A DNA stretch of 64,000 nt. Origin: Acidimicrobiaceae bacterium (GTDB lineage: Bacteria > Actinomycetota > Acidimicrobiia > Acidimicrobiales > Aldehydirespiratoraceae). Numbering within the stretch: position 1 is the first letter of the stretch; the number at the start of each line of letters is the position of its first letter. A program made the translations under genes and the position numbers. The stretch is from positions 1-64,000 of the forward strand of contig VXTM01000021.1 in assembly GCA_009837445.1 (NCBI GenBank). The letters run 5' to 3'. The notes under the pieces were generated by a model. The model saw only the letters and a program-made list of their open reading frames with translations. It had not been told where the DNA came from and made no database searches. Positions 52,101 through 60,658 of this stretch are shown in pieces.

Positions 52101-54265
52101 AGGGCCTGACGGTGTTCCGCTCCGCCATGACCATCCGCCTCGCGGCGGAGAGGCGGGGCTTCACGAACCAGGACTTCGAGTCGCTCCAGCTCCACTACGA
52201 GGAATCGACACGGCAGGTCCATGTGATGGCCGAGTACGCCGAGAAAGGGCTGTCGTCCATGGCCGACGCCATCCGGCTGTCACTCGACTACTTCGCTCTC
52301 GGAGAGGAAGAGTTCCTCCGTCGCTGGCTCCCGAACAAGCGCCATGAGATCGCACGCCAGACGACGCCCGAGTCTTGGTTGACGATCGTCGAGTGCCTCA
52401 AGAACCCGGATCAGCGCCAGTTGGTCATTGATGACCGGGAGCAGACCAACGTGCTGGTACTTGCCGGACCCGGCTCCGGCAAGACGCGGGTGCTCGTGCA
52501 TCGCATTGCCTACCTGGTCCGGGTCCGGCGCGAGGACCCGCGCGGGATTCTCGCACTCGCCTACAACCGCCACGCCGCAGTCGAGATCCGCAGCCGGCTC
52601 GCCGATCTGATCGGCGAAGACTCACGCCAGGTCACGGTTCTCACCTGCCACGCGCTAGCGATGCGCCTGGTCGGGGCGAGCTTCTCGGGCGCCGCGGAGA
52701 CACTCCACAAGGAGGACTTCGAGGACCGGCTCGACCGAGTGCTCGGCGAGGCCGCCGAACTGCTGCGGGGCGAGGGGCTGGAGCCGGCGGAGGCCGAGGA
52801 GGTCCGTGAGCGCCTACTGTCAGGGTTCCGCTGGATTCTGGTGGACGAGTACCAGGACGTAGATGGCAAGCAGTACGACCTGATCTCCGCTCTGGCCGGG
52901 CGGACGCTATCCGAGCCCGATGCGCGGCTGTCGCTCTTTGCGGTCGGCGACGACGACCAAAACATCTACTCGTTCAGTGGTGCATCGGTGGAGTACATCC
53001 GGCGCTTCGAAGCGGACTACAAGGCCAAGCCCGCATACCTGTTGGACAACTACCGGTCCACCCGCCACATCATCGACGCCTCGAACGCCGTCATCGAAGA
53101 GGCGCACGAGCGGATGAAGGTCAACCACCCCATCCGCGTCGACCGGGCGCGGGCTCAAGCACCCGCCGGCGGCGAGTGGGCCGACCTTGATCCGGTCGGC
53201 CGCGGCCGGGTGCAGGTCCTTCAGCCCGGAAGCGGGCTGATCCGTCAGACGCAGGCCGCGCTCGCCGAGCTGAAGCGATTGTCGGGCCTCAATGCCCGGT
53301 GGAACTGGTCGAAGTGCGCGGTGATCGCCCGCGGCTGGAAGTACCTGGAGCCGATTCGCGGCTTGTGCGACCTCGAAGGGATCCCCTGGCAGCTGGCGAG
53401 GGACGACCATTTGAGTGTCTGGCAGCTGCGCGAGACCCAGTCCTTGGTGGGCTGGCTTCGATCCCGCCAGTCAGCCATCTTGCGGAACTCGGAAGCGCGC
53501 GATTGGCTGCACCGGCAGGCGGAGGGGCGTTGGATCGATCTGCTGAAGCAGGCGGTGCAGGAGCATGACCAGGAGGCCGGCGACGCCGAGACACCCGTCG
53601 ACTCGTTCGTCGAGTGGCTCGCCGAGTGGAGCCGCGACGCTCGCCGGCGCCAACACGGCCTGTTGCTTACCAGCGCGCACAAGGCCAAGGGTCGCGAGTT
53701 CGACCACGCCGTCGTCCTCGACGGAGGTTGGGAACGCACCGGAACGGACGAGGATCCCGATGCGTCAAGGCGCCTCTACTACGTCGCCATGACTCGGGCA
53801 CGCCTGACCCTGACCCTGACCAGCATGGGATCGCTCAATCCCTACATCGAGCGGCTACTGGGCCATCGGTCGGTGCTTCGGCGCGAACCGGCCGCGCTCC
53901 CCGAGCCGCCAGCAGCGGCGCGCCAGACCTGTCTCAGGCTCGGTCTTGGCGACGTCTTCATCAGCTTCGCTGGCTACAGGTCTCGGGGTCGGGTCCACCG
54001 AGCTATCGCCGGCCTTACACCGGGCGACGACTTGGGTCTGGACGACAGCGAGAAGCCGTGGCGCCTGCTTGACCAGAGGGGCGTCGCAGTGGGTCGCCTC
54101 GCAAGCGGATTTACACCCCCGGAGGGCATGCGCTGTGTCAAGGCGACCGTGTATGCCGTAGTGACCCGCCGCCGCGAGCAGTCGGCACCCGAGTATCAGG
54201 AGCGCCTCAAGTGCGACCGCTGGGAGGTTGTGCTGCCCGAACTGATCTTCGAGCCCGCATCGTAG
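49163..54265 (+). CDS. DEDD exonuclease - RecQ helicase - UvrD-type helicase fusion
   Basis: A single open frame of about 1700 residues joining three nucleic-acid enzymes. Residues 1-~170: DEDD exonuclease with Asp10/Glu12 (SIDLE), Asp69 (GHNVIKFDLPYL) and Asp126 (NDPELDARLA). The general-base position holds Asn121 instead of His. Residue 252 starts a Cys cluster (CADPACSWC). Residues ~290-650: RecQ-type SF2 helicase with Lys315 (PTGTGKSICYQ), Asp413 (DEAHCLSKWGHDFRPDY), LTATA, and QEAGRAGRDQ from 602. Residues ~650-1090: no recognised domain. Residues ~1095-1560: UvrD/Rep-type SF1 helicase with Lys1107 (AGPGSGKT), Asp1228 (VDEYQD), GDDDQNIYSFSGA, SAHKAKGREFDHAV and Arg1545 (YYVAMTRAR). Likely a repair, recombination or anti-foreign-DNA machine. 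ATG 49163 is chosen just before the exonuclease motif; GTG 49031 would add 44 unlike residues. GC bias at third positions looks weaker than in neighbours. Confidence 0.9.
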   Translation: MRLSRCCSIDLEVSPSTDEIHALAGVRNDTEATYHSSQTGPNLRTHLRALDALAEGADFLIGHNVIKFDLPYLRAAQPDLRLLKLPVIDTLWLNPLAFPRFPYHHLVKHYREGDLRRHTRNDPELDARLALKAFQNQQEALLDAEPSLVAAWHWLCTGPDHPGFDMFFEALRRSPRPSEAEGRRAVGERLDGVACATQARSVIASDTEHGWSLAYALAWLSVCGGNSVMPPWVRHQFPEAGKLVRRLRDTACADPACSWCRSRHDARSELKRFFEFDGYRSEPSDKHGRPLQQAIVEAAMGGEHVLGILPTGTGKSICYQVPALSRYDKTGALTVVISPLVALMADQVAGLEAKGITSCVAISGMLTMPERADALKRLRLGDAAIVLCSPEQLRSVSLRRALDQREIGAWVLDEAHCLSKWGHDFRPDYRYVGRFIRERAQEGVIPPVLCLTATAKPDVRSEIVDYFREQLNVEMRVFDGGSKRTNLEFEVVPTSEAVKLHDIHLILEQHLSPDTEGGAIVYCATRRHTEVVAGFLAEKGMRADRFHAGLQPEDKQDIQRSFIHGELQVIAATNAFGMGIDKPDVRLVVHADIPSSLENYLQEAGRAGRDQQSARCVLLYSKDDVDRQFSMSARSRLTRREIHSVLRALRRLSRRNRGGDDELVASVGEILAEDEKHEFRRDSITDDTRARTAVMWLEDAQLLRRDENRVRVFASSLRVRSVAEARQRLHSAPITDSETRFLIRIVETLIESDPDAGVSTDQLMSVTGLDSPGVRRALWRLEQFGIASDDTAITAFVHHGVPNSSRKRLDQASAVERDLLDWMQELAPDLGIGEKAPLDLRVASQRLRDAGHNGVRPEQVIRTLRGVARDGHDEGGNSGSLTLRTLHAEAVSVTLKREWSPLRRLADKRRNGASRLLELLLSKLKQGQRGNDILVKSTLGELTRAICDDLDLAARTTDARRLMEGALLWLHEQNVIRLNKGLTVFRSAMTIRLAAERRGFTNQDFESLQLHYEESTRQVHVMAEYAEKGLSSMADAIRLSLDYFALGEEEFLRRWLPNKRHEIARQTTPESWLTIVECLKNPDQRQLVIDDREQTNVLVLAGPGSGKTRVLVHRIAYLVRVRREDPRGILALAYNRHAAVEIRSRLADLIGEDSRQVTVLTCHALAMRLVGASFSGAAETLHKEDFEDRLDRVLGEAAELLRGEGLEPAEAEEVRERLLSGFRWILVDEYQDVDGKQYDLISALAGRTLSEPDARLSLFAVGDDDQNIYSFSGASVEYIRRFEADYKAKPAYLLDNYRSTRHIIDASNAVIEEAHERMKVNHPIRVDRARAQAPAGGEWADLDPVGRGRVQVLQPGSGLIRQTQAALAELKRLSGLNARWNWSKCAVIARGWKYLEPIRGLCDLEGIPWQLARDDHLSVWQLRETQSLVGWLRSRQSAILRNSEARDWLHRQAEGRWIDLLKQAVQEHDQEAGDAETPVDSFVEWLAEWSRDARRRQHGLLLTSAHKAKGREFDHAVVLDGGWERTGTDEDPDASRRLYYVAMTRARLTLTLTSMGSLNPYIERLLGHRSVLRREPAALPEPPAAARQTCLRLGLGDVFISFAGYRSRGRVHRAIAGLTPGDDLGLDDSEKPWRLLDQRGVAVGRLASGFTPPEGMRCVKATVYAVVTRRREQSAPEYQERLKCDRWEVVLPELIFEPAS

Positions 54266-54280
54266 GAGCGTGCAACGCTC
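54266..54280 (+). terminator. Short hairpin after the helicase fusion gene
   Basis: GAGCGT-GCA-ACGCTC forms a 6-base-pair hairpin directly after the stop codon. No T-tract follows, so termination is uncertain. Confidence 0.3.
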
Positions 54281-54351
54281 GACTGGACTTCGATTAATCC
54301 GGATCGGTCGAGATCGCAGCACTAGCTGAGAGGGCTCCGTAGGATCTGACG

Positions 54352-54717
54352 ATGACCGTCGTTGGGATCGACCATGTTCAGCTGGCGATGCCCGAGGGTG
54401 GCGAGGCGTCCGCGCAGGAGTTCTACGAGGGTCTACTCGGCCTCACACGGGTGCCAAAGCCTCCCCATCTGGAGCGGCGAGGTGGCTGCTGGTTCGAGAA
54501 TGACTGCGTCAAGGTCCACCTCGGCGTGGATGCCGACTTTCGGCCGGCCCGCAAGGCCCATCCCGCCCTCGTAGTGGACGGCTTGGATCGCCTGGTTGAG
54601 CGTCTGCGGGCGGCCGGTGTCGCGGTCCGCGATGACGAGGCGCTGGAGACACATCGCAGGGCGTATGCCGATGATCCGTTCGGCAATCGCATCGAGTTGC
54701 TCGAGTCCGTCGAATAG
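54352..54717 (+). CDS. VOC (glyoxalase/dioxygenase) family protein
   Basis: A 121-residue single-domain metalloenzyme-type protein. The first half begins VVGIDHVQLAMPEGGEASAQEFYEGLLGL with a metal-ligand His, and the second ends RAYADDPFGNRIELLE with the usual Glu. Glyoxalase, dioxygenase and resistance proteins share this fold; the substrate is unknown. TAGGAT (54340-54345) lies 6 bases before the ATG, fitting a leaderless transcript separate from the helicase gene. Confidence 0.88.
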   Translation: MTVVGIDHVQLAMPEGGEASAQEFYEGLLGLTRVPKPPHLERRGGCWFENDCVKVHLGVDADFRPARKAHPALVVDGLDRLVERLRAAGVAVRDDEALETHRRAYADDPFGNRIELLESVE

Positions 54718-54795
54718 CCGAGGCCCAATGGCCCCGACGACCGGCACTGGCCAGCCGAGGATCGCGCAATTCTCGGAGAATTTCATAGAATAATA

Positions 54796-54852
54796 TTGAG
54801 AAATCCATGAAAATGGGGGATAGATGTCATACCCCCATGGGATGCTGTGTTC
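54796..54852 (+). promoter_or_regulatory. Promoter-like upstream element of the right DUF222 gene
   Basis: AT-rich patch with TTGAGA (54796-54801), TGAAAA, and ATAGAT (54820-54825) exactly 27 bases before ATG 54853. The left DUF222 gene has the same ATAGAT at the same 27-base distance, and 19 of the 27 intervening bases agree by eye. Both also share GTG-NNN-ATG at the start. Confidence 0.5.
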
Positions 54853-56268
54853 ATGTTGATCGAAGCCGCTCGACGGGCCGAAGCCGCGGTGAAGGAGATG
54901 CTGTCCTTCGCCCACGACGGATCCGCCACGACTGACGAGTTTCGCGACGCCCTGGAGATCACGGAATCCTTCGTGAGGATCGCCTCGGCCTTCCAAACCT
55001 CGGCCGCGGCCGCGGTGGCCGGGCGCGAGCAGCACGGCGACGGGGGTGCGGAGGTACTGGCCACCAGCACCGGCCTTTCGCGGCCGGAGGCTCACAGCCG
55101 CGTCAAGACGGCTGAGGCGTTGCGGGACGTTCCGGCAGCGCGCCAGGCGGTCGAATCGGGGCGGGTGTCGCCGGCCAACGCCAGGCGTCTTGCGGATGCG
55201 ATCGACAAGGCGGGCGCGAAGGCCGTCGGCGACGACGGCGGTCTGCTGGCCAACGCCGAGTCAATGCGGCCTGAGCAGTTCAGCCGCGAGGCCCGGCGTT
55301 GGGTGGTCACTCGCGAGGACGACGGCGGGGAGTCCGAGCATCGGCGCCAGAGAGCGCGGCGCCATGTGCGCCTCCGAAACGCAGACGACGGCATGGTCCA
55401 CCTCTACGGCGAGTTCGACGCCGCGACAGGTCAGCGAATCGGCAACCGGCTTCGGGCGGAGGCCAGCCGCATGCACGAGGCCGACAAGAGGGCGGCGGCA
55501 GGCTCGGGCTCCGATCGCCAAACGTTCGCCCAGTGCATGGCCGACGCCCTCGACAACCTCACCGCCGGCAACGCAGCGAGTGACGGCAAGGGCAAGCCCA
55601 TCGCTGACATCTGCGTAGTCGCGCACGTCGACAACGAGACCGGCAACCTCATCGCCGAGCTACCCGACGGCGACAGGCTGCCCCCGGCGGTGCTCGAGGA
55701 GTTCGCCTGCAACGCCAAGTTCACGGGGGTCGTCTATGACCGCAAGGGCAAGCCGATCTGGCGGGCCGAGTCCTGCCGCACCGCCACCGAAGCACAGCGG
55801 CAGATCCTTCTCGCCCGTTACGGAGGCTGCTTTCATTGCGCGGCCCACCCCGCGCTGTGCCAGGTCCACCACATCAGACCGGTATCGCAGGGCGGGTCCA
55901 CAAAGATCTCCAACATGGTCCCGGTCTGCTGGCACTGCCACCAGAGGATCCACCACCACAAGTGGCAGATTCGCACGACCAACGGCGTGCATACCCTGCA
56001 CCCGCCCGGCCGAGTCCACTGCGGACCCGCCCACGCCCCCGACGAACCCGTCTTGCACCTGCCCGGCATCACCCCAGACGCTGTGCAGCCTCGGCCCGAA
56101 GCCACCGATGACGCTCCCGAGTCGCAGGAACGGCATCCGCCCCGCATCGCCCATGCCCCTGACCCGCCGCCTGAGCCTCTCGGTTCCTGGCCCGAACCAT
56201 GCGGCGCCCGGGCTGGTCCCGCGGCGGCCCGGGCCGCTCTCCGGGATGCCAGGGTCGGGAGCGGCTGA
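54853..56268 (+). CDS. DUF222/HNH endonuclease family protein (13E12-type)
   Basis: A 471-residue protein. The DUF222 region (about residues 1-290) includes GLSRPEAHSRVKTAEAL, RPEQFSREARRW and DDGMVHLYGEFD. The C-terminal HNH domain has CFHCAAHPALCQVHHIRPVSQGG and NMVPVCWHCHQRIHHHKW, with catalytic HH and zinc-binding Cys pairs. A Pro/Asp-rich tail ends the protein. It is complete, unlike its paralogue at the left edge. ATG 54853 is preferred over GTG 54847 by comparison with that gene. Role unproven; nuclease activity is inferred from the HNH motif. Confidence 0.92.
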   Translation: MLIEAARRAEAAVKEMLSFAHDGSATTDEFRDALEITESFVRIASAFQTSAAAAVAGREQHGDGGAEVLATSTGLSRPEAHSRVKTAEALRDVPAARQAVESGRVSPANARRLADAIDKAGAKAVGDDGGLLANAESMRPEQFSREARRWVVTREDDGGESEHRRQRARRHVRLRNADDGMVHLYGEFDAATGQRIGNRLRAEASRMHEADKRAAAGSGSDRQTFAQCMADALDNLTAGNAASDGKGKPIADICVVAHVDNETGNLIAELPDGDRLPPAVLEEFACNAKFTGVVYDRKGKPIWRAESCRTATEAQRQILLARYGGCFHCAAHPALCQVHHIRPVSQGGSTKISNMVPVCWHCHQRIHHHKWQIRTTNGVHTLHPPGRVHCGPAHAPDEPVLHLPGITPDAVQPRPEATDDAPESQERHPPRIAHAPDPPPEPLGSWPEPCGARAGPAAARAALRDARVGSG

Positions 56269-56365
56269 GGCCCCAGACACCTGTCAGCGGAGTATCGGAG
56301 CAGCCGGCACCGAGACACGGACAGTCGAGGCTCACGCCGGCGAGGATCGGGCGGCGAGTGGCCGC

Positions 56366-58390
56366 TCAGGCTTCCAGCTGGGTGAGCAGCTCCTCGACGG
56401 TCGCAGCGGGGGACTGGCAGGCGAAGTCGCGGCAGACGTAGGCGAAGCCTTCGGGGCGGTCGGCCCACAGGGGGGAGTCGTAGGGCTCGCCCCAGGCCAG
56501 GACCGCGCCGGGCAGGTAGCGGGTCTGCACGGCAGCCACCAGGTCCGGACGATCACCGACCACCGCTATCTCGTCTAGGCCGTTAGCGGCCATGTCAATG
56601 GCTTCCAGCGCCCGGCCGAAGGCGGTGGGATGCTGGGGTGCCGCCGGACCGAAGAGTGCCATGATCTCGTGAGCCCGCTCGAGGTAGCGGCTCTCGCCGG
56701 TGAGCGCGGCCAGCCGCAGCAGCCCGCACGCCGCCAGCGACTGGGCCGACGGGGTGGCGTTGTCCATCAGGTCCTTGGGCCGGGTGACCAGCTTCTCGGC
56801 GTCGTTGCCGGTGGTGAACACGCCTCCCGCGTCACCGTCCCAGAACAGCTCCAGGAGTCCGTCAGCCGCGGCCCGGGCCTCGTCGACCCAGCGGGCCTCG
56901 CCCGACAGCTCGGCCAGCGTGGTCATGGCGTCAACAATGGCCCCGTAGTCCTGAGCGTAGGCCAGGTGGCGGGCCTGGGCCGGCCGTTCGGCGTCGCCGG
57001 CCTGCCATGAGCGCAGCCAGCGACCGTCGTCGCGGCGCAGGTTCGCCACCAGGAACTCGCCGTTGGCGATGGCCGCCGCCCGCCACTCGGGGTTGCCGGT
57101 GGCCGCGGCGGCCTCGGCCAGCGCCGACAGCATCAGCCCGTTCCACTCGGTGAGCACCTTGTCGTCGAGGCCGGGGCGGATCCGGCTCTCGCGGCACTCG
57201 AACAGCGCCTGGCGGGCGGTCTCCACAGTGACGGGCCGGATCAGGTCCCCCCGCACCGGCCGGTTCAGGATGTTGGCCCCCTCGAAGTTGCCGGCCGGCG
57301 TCACCCCCCACCAGGCCACGGCCTCATCGTCGGCGCCGGCACCGGCCGCGGCCCGCACCACGGCACGAAGCTCCGGCTCCGACCAGACGTAGAACTTGCC
57401 CTCGACGCCCTCGGAGTCGGCGTCCTCAGCCGAGTAGAACCCGCCGTCGGGGTGGCGCAGATCCCGCAGCACGTAGCCGATGGTCTCGTCGACGACCTGC
57501 CGGTAGACCGGCTCGCCGGTCACCATCCAGGCGTGCAGGTAGACCCTGGTAAGCAGGGCGTTGTCGTACAGCATCTTCTCAAAGTGAGGGACGAGCCACC
57601 GATGGTCGACCGAATAGCGGGCGAAGCCGCCTCCGAGGTGGTCGTAGATCCCGCCGGAAGCCATGGCGTCGAGGCTTGTCCGCACGACCCGCAGCAACTC
57701 GGGACGGTCGCTGCGGTGATGGATCCGCAACGCCGAGGCCAGCGTCATGGCCGCCGGGAACTTGGGCGCGCCCCCGAAGCCTCCCCACTCCGGATCGAAG
57801 GACGAGAGGATGGCGTCCCCGGCCCGGTCCAGCACCCGGCCGTCGAGAGCACCCGAGGGTGCGGCCTCCGCTCCCATCGCCGCAGCGGCACGCGACGTCC
57901 GGTCGATGAGCGCCACCAGCTGGTCGGCCTGGGCGTGCACGTCGGAGCGCCGGTTGGTCCAGGCCTCGTCGATGGCCGCCATCACCTGGCGGAACGAGGC
58001 CATCCCGCCCCGGGGCCGGTCGGGGTAGTAGGTGCCGCCGAAGAAGGGACGGCCGTCGGGCGTGCAGAACACGGTCATGGGCCAGCCGCCCCGGCCGGTC
58101 ATGGCCTGCACCGAGTCCATGTAGATGGCGTCCACGTCGGGGCGCTCCTCGCGGTCCACCTTCACGTTCACGAACAGCTCGTTCATGATGGCCGCGGTGT
58201 CAGGATCCTCGAACGACTCATGGGCCATCACGTGGCACCAGTGGCAGCTCGAGTAGCCGACCGACAGGAGCACCGGCCGGTCCCGCTCGGCGGCCGCCTC
58301 GAACGCCTCGGGACCCCACGGGTACCACTCCACCGGGTTGTCGCGATGCTGCCGCAGGTAGGGGCTGGTCTCGCCGCCGAGCCGGTTCAC
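56366..58390 (-). CDS. Thioredoxin-domain protein of the YyaL/DUF255 family
   Basis: A 674-residue cytoplasmic protein. The N-terminal thioredoxin-like domain starts [24 protein letters not shown] and has the CxxC in [18 protein letters not shown], then [21 protein letters not shown] in part. A six-hairpin (alpha/alpha) glycosidase-like domain follows ([39 protein letters not shown]). Function is unknown in this widespread family. GTG 58390 follows TAGGCT by 7 bases on the minus strand; the frame stays open far upstream, but over the divergent response-regulator gene. Confidence 0.92.
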   Translation of the reverse strand: MNRLGGETSPYLRQHRDNPVEWYPWGPEAFEAAAERDRPVLLSVGYSSCHWCHVMAHESFEDPDTAAIMNELFVNVKVDREERPDVDAIYMDSVQAMTGRGGWPMTVFCTPDGRPFFGGTYYPDRPRGGMASFRQVMAAIDEAWTNRRSDVHAQADQLVALIDRTSRAAAAMGAEAAPSGALDGRVLDRAGDAILSSFDPEWGGFGGAPKFPAAMTLASALRIHHRSDRPELLRVVRTSLDAMASGGIYDHLGGGFARYSVDHRWLVPHFEKMLYDNALLTRVYLHAWMVTGEPVYRQVVDETIGYVLRDLRHPDGGFYSAEDADSEGVEGKFYVWSEPELRAVVRAAAGAGADDEAVAWWGVTPAGNFEGANILNRPVRGDLIRPVTVETARQALFECRESRIRPGLDDKVLTEWNGLMLSALAEAAAATGNPEWRAAAIANGEFLVANLRRDDGRWLRSWQAGDAERPAQARHLAYAQDYGAIVDAMTTLAELSGEARWVDEARAAADGLLELFWDGDAGGVFTTGNDAEKLVTRPKDLMDNATPSAQSLAACGLLRLAALTGESRYLERAHEIMALFGPAAPQHPTAFGRALEAIDMAANGLDEIAVVGDRPDLVAAVQTRYLPGAVLAWGEPYDSPLWADRPEGFAYVCRDFACQSPAATVEELLTQLEA

Positions 58391-58397
58391 GCGCAGG

Positions 58398-58449
58398 AGC
58401 CTACGGCGCGGGCACGCGATGAGCGGGCCGACCCGGCGCCGGGCAGACT
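58398..58449. promoter_or_regulatory. Divergent leaderless -10 boxes between YyaL and response regulator genes
   Basis: Minus strand TAGGCT (58398-58403), 7 bases before GTG 58390. Plus strand CAGACT (58444-58449), 7 bases before GTG 58457. No clear -35 for either. Confidence 0.5.
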
Positions 58450-58456
58450 GGCCGCT

Positions 58457-59158
58457 GTGAGCGCGGGAGTCCGTGTCCTGGTCGTCGACGACGAGCCGTC
58501 CTACCGGGAGGGCCTGCAGGTAGCGCTGGGCGCCGAGGGGTTCATGGTGGACGCGGCCTCCGACGGCGAGGAGGCCCTGGCGATGTTCGAGGCCCTCGAG
58601 CCCGACATAGTGCTCCTGGACGTGATGCTGCCCCGCATGTCGGGCATCGACGTGTGCCGCCGCATCCGCTCGCTGGCCGACACTCCGGTGATCATGGTGT
58701 CGGCCCGCCGGGAGGAGATCGACACGGTGGTCGGGCTGGAGGTCGGCGCGGACGACTACGTGGCCAAGCCCTACCGGGTGCGGGAGCTGGTGGCCCGGAT
58801 GCGTACCGTGATGCGCCGCAGCCGGGCCCGCATGGCCCACTCCGTCAACACCGGGGCCACCCTCAGCCTCGGCGACGTGACGGTGGACCGCGACCGCCAC
58901 GAGGTGACCATCGCCGGCGAGTTGGAGCGCATGCCGCTCAAGGAGTTCGAGGTGCTGGCCCTGCTGATGGAGAACGCCGGGTTCGTGGTGAGCCGCCAGA
59001 CGCTCATCGACCGCGTGTGGGGGTTCGACTACGTGGGAAACACTAAGACTCTCGACGTGCACATCAAGCGGCTCCGGTCGCGCATCGAGCGCGACCCGGC
59101 GGAACCGGAGCGGATAGTCACCATCCGGGGCCTCGGCTACAAGTACGTGGCGCCCTGA
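58457..59158 (+). CDS. OmpR/PhoB-family response regulator, orphan
   Basis: A 233-residue response regulator. Receiver: [17 protein letters not shown], phospho-acceptor Asp in [15 protein letters not shown], and Lys in [12 protein letters not shown]-binding winged helix: [48 protein letters not shown] (read in parts) and GLGYKYVAP. It is RegX3/PhoP-like in character, but no kinase gene is adjacent. GTG 58457 is the leaderless-type start and gives a normal receiver N-terminus. Confidence 0.92.
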   Translation: MSAGVRVLVVDDEPSYREGLQVALGAEGFMVDAASDGEEALAMFEALEPDIVLLDVMLPRMSGIDVCRRIRSLADTPVIMVSARREEIDTVVGLEVGADDYVAKPYRVRELVARMRTVMRRSRARMAHSVNTGATLSLGDVTVDRDRHEVTIAGELERMPLKEFEVLALLMENAGFVVSRQTLIDRVWGFDYVGNTKTLDVHIKRLRSRIERDPAEPERIVTIRGLGYKYVAP

Positions 59159-59180
59159 GGGCACCCGACCGGCCGGGACA

Positions 59181-60056
59181 GTGACTGCGATCCGCATTTG
59201 GGTCGACGGCGCTCGTCCTCGCACGCTGAGCGCTGGGCTTGTCCCGGTCGCGGTGGGCACCGCGGTGGCGGTGGGAGAGGGGTCGCAGACCGCGTGGTGG
59301 CGGGCCGGGGCCGCTCTCGTGGTGGGGATGGCGCTGCAGGTGGCGGTCAACTTCGCCAACGACTACTCCGACGGCGTGCGGGGCACCGATGACTCCACCC
59401 GGGTGGGACCGAGACGGCTGGTGGGGTCCGGGCTGGTCGAAGCCCGCAGCGTGAAGCGGGCCGCCTTCGCGGCGTTCGGGGTGGCTATGGCGGCCGGCGC
59501 GGTGCTGGCCGCGGTGGCCGGATGGGAGCTGCTGGCCGCGGGAGCGGTCTGCATCGCGGCGGGCTGGGCCTACACCGGCGGGCCCAAGCCCTACGGATAC
59601 CTGGGCCTGGGCGAGGTGTTCGTGTTCGTGTTCTTCGGCCTGGTGGCCACGGCGGGCACCACCTACGTGCTGCTGGAGCGGCTGGACTGGTTCGCGGTGC
59701 TCTGCGGCGTTCCGGTCGGCCTCTGGGCGGTGTCGCTGCTGATGGCCAACAACCTGCGCGACATCGCCGGCGACGAGGCAGCTGGAAAGCGCACGGTGGC
59801 GGTCCGACTCGGCGACCGCGGCACCCGTGTGGCCTACATGGCCGTGCTCGAAGCGTCCTACGCGGCGGCTCTGGTCGCGTCGGTTACGGGCCGGGCCGCA
59901 GCGGCTGCGGTGGTCGGCGCCCCATTCGCGGTGCGGGCGGTGCGCAAGGTCCTGCGGGGGGCGTCCGGGCGGGATCTGATACCGGTGCTGGGCGCCACCG
60001 CCCAGGCCCAGCTCGCCTCAGGCCTGGCCATGGCGGTCGGCATCGCACTCACATAG
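59181..60056 (+). CDS. menA: 1,4-dihydroxy-2-naphthoate polyprenyltransferase
   Basis: Membrane UbiA-type prenyltransferase that attaches the isoprenoid tail in menaquinone synthesis. The 291-residue protein has about eight membrane segments, the first Asp-rich motif in [15 protein letters not shown] and the second in [22 protein letters not shown]. It starts at GTG 59181, 22 bases after the response regulator, so the two may be co-transcribed. menG, the final methyltransferase, lies 600 bases further on the opposite strand. Confidence 0.93.
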   Translation: MTAIRIWVDGARPRTLSAGLVPVAVGTAVAVGEGSQTAWWRAGAALVVGMALQVAVNFANDYSDGVRGTDDSTRVGPRRLVGSGLVEARSVKRAAFAAFGVAMAAGAVLAAVAGWELLAAGAVCIAAGWAYTGGPKPYGYLGLGEVFVFVFFGLVATAGTTYVLLERLDWFAVLCGVPVGLWAVSLLMANNLRDIAGDEAAGKRTVAVRLGDRGTRVAYMAVLEASYAAALVASVTGRAAAAAVVGAPFAVRAVRKVLRGASGRDLIPVLGATAQAQLASGLAMAVGIALT

Positions 60057-60117
60057 AACCAGACCCACCCCGCCCACCTTCACTGCGTTCGCGGGCTGCT
60101 AGGGCAGACTGTCGACC

Positions 60118-60603
60118 ATGAGTCGTGAAGCGGTTGTCGCCCACCTGGAAGCGCTCGGCGTGGCCTACGAAGTGGTGGATTGCGATCCAGACTTCGCCGA
60201 CACCGCCAACTTCTGCGAGCGCTACGGATACCCGATGGAGGCGTCGGCCAACGCCATCTGCGTGGTGGGCAAGTCGGCCGAGCGGCCCATGGCCTGCTGC
60301 CTGGTGCTGGCCTCCATGCGGCTGGACGTCAACGGGGTGGTGCGCCGCCGGCTCGGCACCCGGAAGGCCTCCTTCGCCGACGCGGCCACCACCGTCGAGC
60401 GAACCGGGATGATGATCGGCGGCGTCACGCCGTTCGGGCTTCCCCCAGGGCTCCCGGTGTGGATCGACGCCCAGGTCATGGAATGCGACCAGGTGATCAT
60501 CGGAGGGGGCTCCCGGGACTGCAAGATCCTTTGCCCGCCGGCCTCGCTGCTGGCTATCGACGGCGCCGAGGTCGTCGACAACCTGGCCCGACCGGCCCCC
60601 TGA
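60118..60603 (+). CDS. YbaK/EbsC-type aminoacyl-tRNA deacylase-like protein
   Basis: A 161-residue single-domain protein of the YbaK/ProX family, which hydrolyses mischarged aminoacyl-tRNAs. Family features include a conserved Lys region (ASANAICVVGKSAERPMACCLV), LGTRKASFADA and MIGGVTPFGLP. The amino acid edited is unknown. CAGACT (60105-60110) lies 7 bases before the ATG. It converges with menG. Confidence 0.88.
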   Translation: MSREAVVAHLEALGVAYEVVDCDPDFADTANFCERYGYPMEASANAICVVGKSAERPMACCLVLASMRLDVNGVVRRRLGTRKASFADAATTVERTGMMIGGVTPFGLPPGLPVWIDAQVMECDQVIIGGGSRDCKILCPPASLLAIDGAEVVDNLARPAP

Positions 60604-60658
60604 CTGGAATCTGTCCATGTCCGGCCGCGGAAGGGGCGGGCGGCGGCGAACCGCGTCG

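Noticed and set aside
58391-59359. N-terminal extension of the YyaL-type protein
   Set aside because: The extension lies antisense to the response-regulator gene and is not protein-like; the family N-terminus begins at GTG 58390.
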